13,920 nt of DNA from NCBI GenBank assembly GCA_018366035.1, contig JAGZIW010000022.1:1-13920 (forward strand). The letters are read 5' to 3'. Origin of the DNA: Butyricicoccus pullicaecorum. GTDB lineage: Bacteria; Bacillota; Clostridia; Oscillospirales; Butyricicoccaceae. The notes under the pieces were generated by a model. That model made no database searches. It had not been told where the DNA came from and saw nothing but the letters and a program-made list of their open reading frames with translations. This document shows, piece after piece, positions 13,095 to 13,920 of this stretch; the stretch's first letter is position 1; each line of letters starts with the position of its first letter. A program made the position numbers and the translations under genes.

Positions 13095-13530
13095 GTTTAG
13101 TTTCCTCCAGTTCTTTTCTTAACTGCTTCAATGCCGCCAGTTTCCAGTAGTTGACTGTACTTCTGTTTCTTCCGTACTCATTTCCGATTTTTCTTTCGCT
13201 GTAACCGAGGAAGAAATTCATCAGCAGAACAGTGCGCCTTTGTTCTGACAGATTAGCTAATGCGTCAGCTAACCGTCTACTTGTAACGACAACTTCTTTC
13301 CCTTGCACAACAAAAACAGTCGGCTTTTCATAAACATACTGCTCAAAATAGTTGTCGGTTGCAAACGGTTCAAAAGACGTTTCCGACATCAGATAGTCAA
13401 GTGATACTTCATGCTTCTGTTTTCGTCCCAAATCGCGGTACGCGCTGATTGCCGCATTGCGGAGAACGATTTTACAGAACGCGGCAAAGGCATATTCGAT
13501 ATGCTCCATAAATTGTTCGGAATACCTCAT
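13084..13530 (-). CDS. Sigma-70 family factor of a conjugative transposon (Tn916 Orf7-like)
   Basis: A 148-residue small sigma-factor-like protein. The C-terminal part is a sigma region 4: LADALANLSEQRRTVLLMNF, then GYSERKIGNEYGRNRSTVNYWKLAALKQLRKEL, where the second stretch is the helix-turn-helix. The N-terminal part (KIVLRNAAISAYRDLGRK, then FATDNYFEQYVY) fits the reduced region 2 of this element family. In Tn916 the equivalent Orf7 activates genes for excision and transfer. The ATG at 13530 follows AAAGGGGGTGAT, a near-perfect match to the 16S tail; the nearer ATG in GTGATGAG is out of frame and stops at once. A long leader with a hairpin lies upstream. Confidence 0.9.
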   Translation of the reverse strand: MRYSEQFMEHIEYAFAAFCKIVLRNAAISAYRDLGRKQKHEVSLDYLMSETSFEPFATDNYFEQYVYEKPTVFVVQGKEVVVTSRRLADALANLSEQRRTVLLMNFFLGYSERKIGNEYGRNRSTVNYWKLAALKQLRKELEETKHEE

Positions 13531-13572
13531 TTTCTCATCACCCCCTTTCTTCCCAGTAGGGGGCTATTACAA

Positions 13573-13610
13573 CAAACGCCCATGCAGGCGTAAAACCGCA
13601 TAGGCGTTTG
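13573..13610. promoter_or_regulatory. Hairpin in the leader of the sigma gene (possible attenuator)
   Basis: CAAACGCCCATGC (13573-13585) and GCATAGGCGTTTG (13598-13610) form a 13-pair stem with one mispaired (A-C / G-T) position around a 12-base loop. It lies about 40 bases before the sigma gene's start and downstream of the candidate promoter. On the minus strand GGGCGTTTGTTG follows, only weakly T-rich. Transcript control is inferred. Confidence 0.65.
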
Positions 13611-13618
13611 GTAATATG

Positions 13619-13634
13619 AGTTATTTAAGTAACT
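13619..13634. promoter_or_regulatory. Palindrome AGTTATTTAAGTAACT, possible operator
   Basis: A 16-base palindrome with one imperfect position pair lies between the candidate promoter and the leader hairpin of the sigma gene. It has the size of a dimeric repressor site, but no binding protein can be assigned. Confidence 0.35.
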
Positions 13635-13674
13635 ATAATGATTTGTGTATTCATCTTTATGGTCGCAAAATTCC

Positions 13675-13702
13675 TTTATATGGAATAGGCTTTTTTTAAC
13701 AA
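13675..13702 (-). promoter_or_regulatory. Probable promoter of the sigma/HTH pair
   Basis: On the minus strand TTGTTA, 16 bases, TATAAA. The start of transcription would fall near 13668, giving a leader of about 140 bases that carries the palindrome and the 13-pair hairpin. The promoter overlaps the end of the small leader ORF. Confidence 0.5.
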
Positions 13703-13735
13703 TGAAATAAGGTTATAACTGCGAAAAAGGGACAT
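13676..13735 (-). CDS. 19-residue leader-like small ORF
   Basis: A 19-codon ORF (MSLFRSYNLISLLKKAYSI) with an excellent ribosome site, AAGGAGG, 7 bases before its ATG. It lies between the ABC transporter gene and the sigma gene on the same strand. The peptide is amphipathic or hydrophobic with a basic end and belongs to no family I recognise. The strong ribosome site argues that it is translated. It could act as a leader peptide whose translation state affects the downstream promoter or hairpin, or it may be a relic of a gene start. Evidence is limited to the ribosome site and position. Confidence 0.45.
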   Translation of the reverse strand: MSLFRSYNLISLLKKAYSI

Positions 13736-13749
13736 AGCGATACCTCCTT

Positions 13750-13763
13750 GATACCGCCGTATC
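13750..13763. repeat. Small palindrome GATAC-CGCC-GTATC before the leader ORF
   Basis: Five-pair arms around CGCC end 7 bases upstream (minus strand sense) of the leader ORF's AAGGAGG-bearing region. Folding could affect access to that ribosome site. It is short and may be chance. Confidence 0.35.
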
Positions 13764-13801
13764 CTTAAAAAAGGGCAAATTTAATGCACCCCCCGTATTC
13801 T

Positions 13802-13841
13802 CATTTTTAGAAAAGAAAACGGCGGCTTTCCCCTAAAAATG
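13802..13841. repeat. Inverted repeat after the ABC transporter gene
   Basis: CATTTTTAG (13802-13810) and CTAAAAATG (13833-13841) are perfect 9-base arms around a 22-base loop, starting one base after the ABC gene's stop on the minus strand. No T tract follows, so it is not a typical terminator; it might stabilise the 3' end or be a partial terminator. Confidence 0.5.
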
Positions 13842-13842
13842 C

Positions 13843-13920
13843 TTACTTCTTTAGTTGGTAAAAGTCATAAAATGCAGTGTGTTTATCAATAAGCGTTTCA
13901 AATGTACCATGTTCAATAAT
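13843..13920 (-). CDS. ABC transporter ATP-binding/permease protein, last 25 residues only
   Basis: The frame is open from the right edge to TAA at 13843. It encodes IIEHGTFETLIDKHTAFYDF and five more residues. 'I.E.GT..ELI......Y..' is the usual C-terminal end of an ABC exporter nucleotide-binding domain, just after the H-loop region. In Firmicutes conjugative elements an ABC transporter pair is often found directly upstream of the sigma/HTH pair, as here. Walker motifs and substrate lie outside the window, so nothing can be said of what it moves. Confidence 0.7.
   Translation of the reverse strand: MIEHGTFETLIDKHTAFYDFYQLKK

Larger units (their letters stand above)
12238..13920 (-). mobile_element. 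Edge of an integrative conjugative element (Tn916/clostridial CTn type), probably a remnant
   Basis: This stretch has element-type genes in place of the motility theme: a conjugative-transposon sigma factor and HTH pair, the end of an ABC transporter subunit and a broken RepA-type replication initiator. In Tn916 the Orf7/Orf8 pair is followed by xis and int. Here neither follows; about 650 bases of hairpins, repeats and a pseudogene fill that place. The left limit is my estimate (the first TTACGCAATAG copy is at 12241); no direct repeats that would fix the attachment site were identified. The element continues beyond the right edge, so it may be either decayed here or rearranged. Confidence 0.6.

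Overview
The window looks like chromosomal DNA of a motile, monoderm (Gram-positive-type) Clostridia member of the Bacillota, probably a gut-type species. This rests on strong AGGAGG-like ribosome binding sites, TTG starts, a CheA with a P2 domain, a YlqG/YlqH-like gene pair, a secreted S-layer-homology (SLH) protein, and a conjugative-transposon fragment of a kind common in gut Firmicutes. The species cannot be named from the sequence.

Region 1 (1-1970, minus strand) is a chemotaxis histidine kinase, cheA. About 656 residues are visible and the gene runs off the left edge. A 120-154 bp divergent intergenic region follows. Region 2 (2125-9230, plus strand) is a tight four-gene unit: a FliK-like protein, a stand-alone FlhB C-terminal-domain protein, a PilZ (c-di-GMP receptor type) protein and a 1576-residue SLH surface protein. 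The first three genes overlap by 14 bp each, the fourth starts 6 bp after the third, and an intrinsic terminator closes the unit at 9256-9285. Region 3 (9345-12102, plus strand) holds a dCache methyl-accepting chemotaxis protein and a signal-peptide-less lytic transglycosylase. Both start with TTG behind strong Shine-Dalgarno sequences, and a terminator follows at 12193-12229. Together regions 1-3 read as a motility, chemotaxis and cell-surface locus. The export-gate homologue, c-di-GMP receptor and wall-bound giant protein sit in one translation-coupled unit, which suggests (inference) that the surface protein is produced together with, or under the control of, the flagellar programme.

Region 4 (about 12240-13920) is different. 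It is the edge of an integrative conjugative element or its remnant. On the minus strand it has the last 25 codons of an ABC transporter subunit, a 19-codon leader-like ORF, a promoter and hairpin leader, and a Tn916 Orf7/Orf8-like sigma factor and helix-turn-helix pair. Where xis and int normally follow, there is instead a two-way terminator hairpin and a broken, frameshifted fragment of a replication-initiator (RepA type) gene on the plus strand. Inverted copies of an 11-bp motif, TTACGCARTAG, bracket that fragment. The exact boundary between chromosome and element is not resolved; it lies somewhere in 12103-12240.
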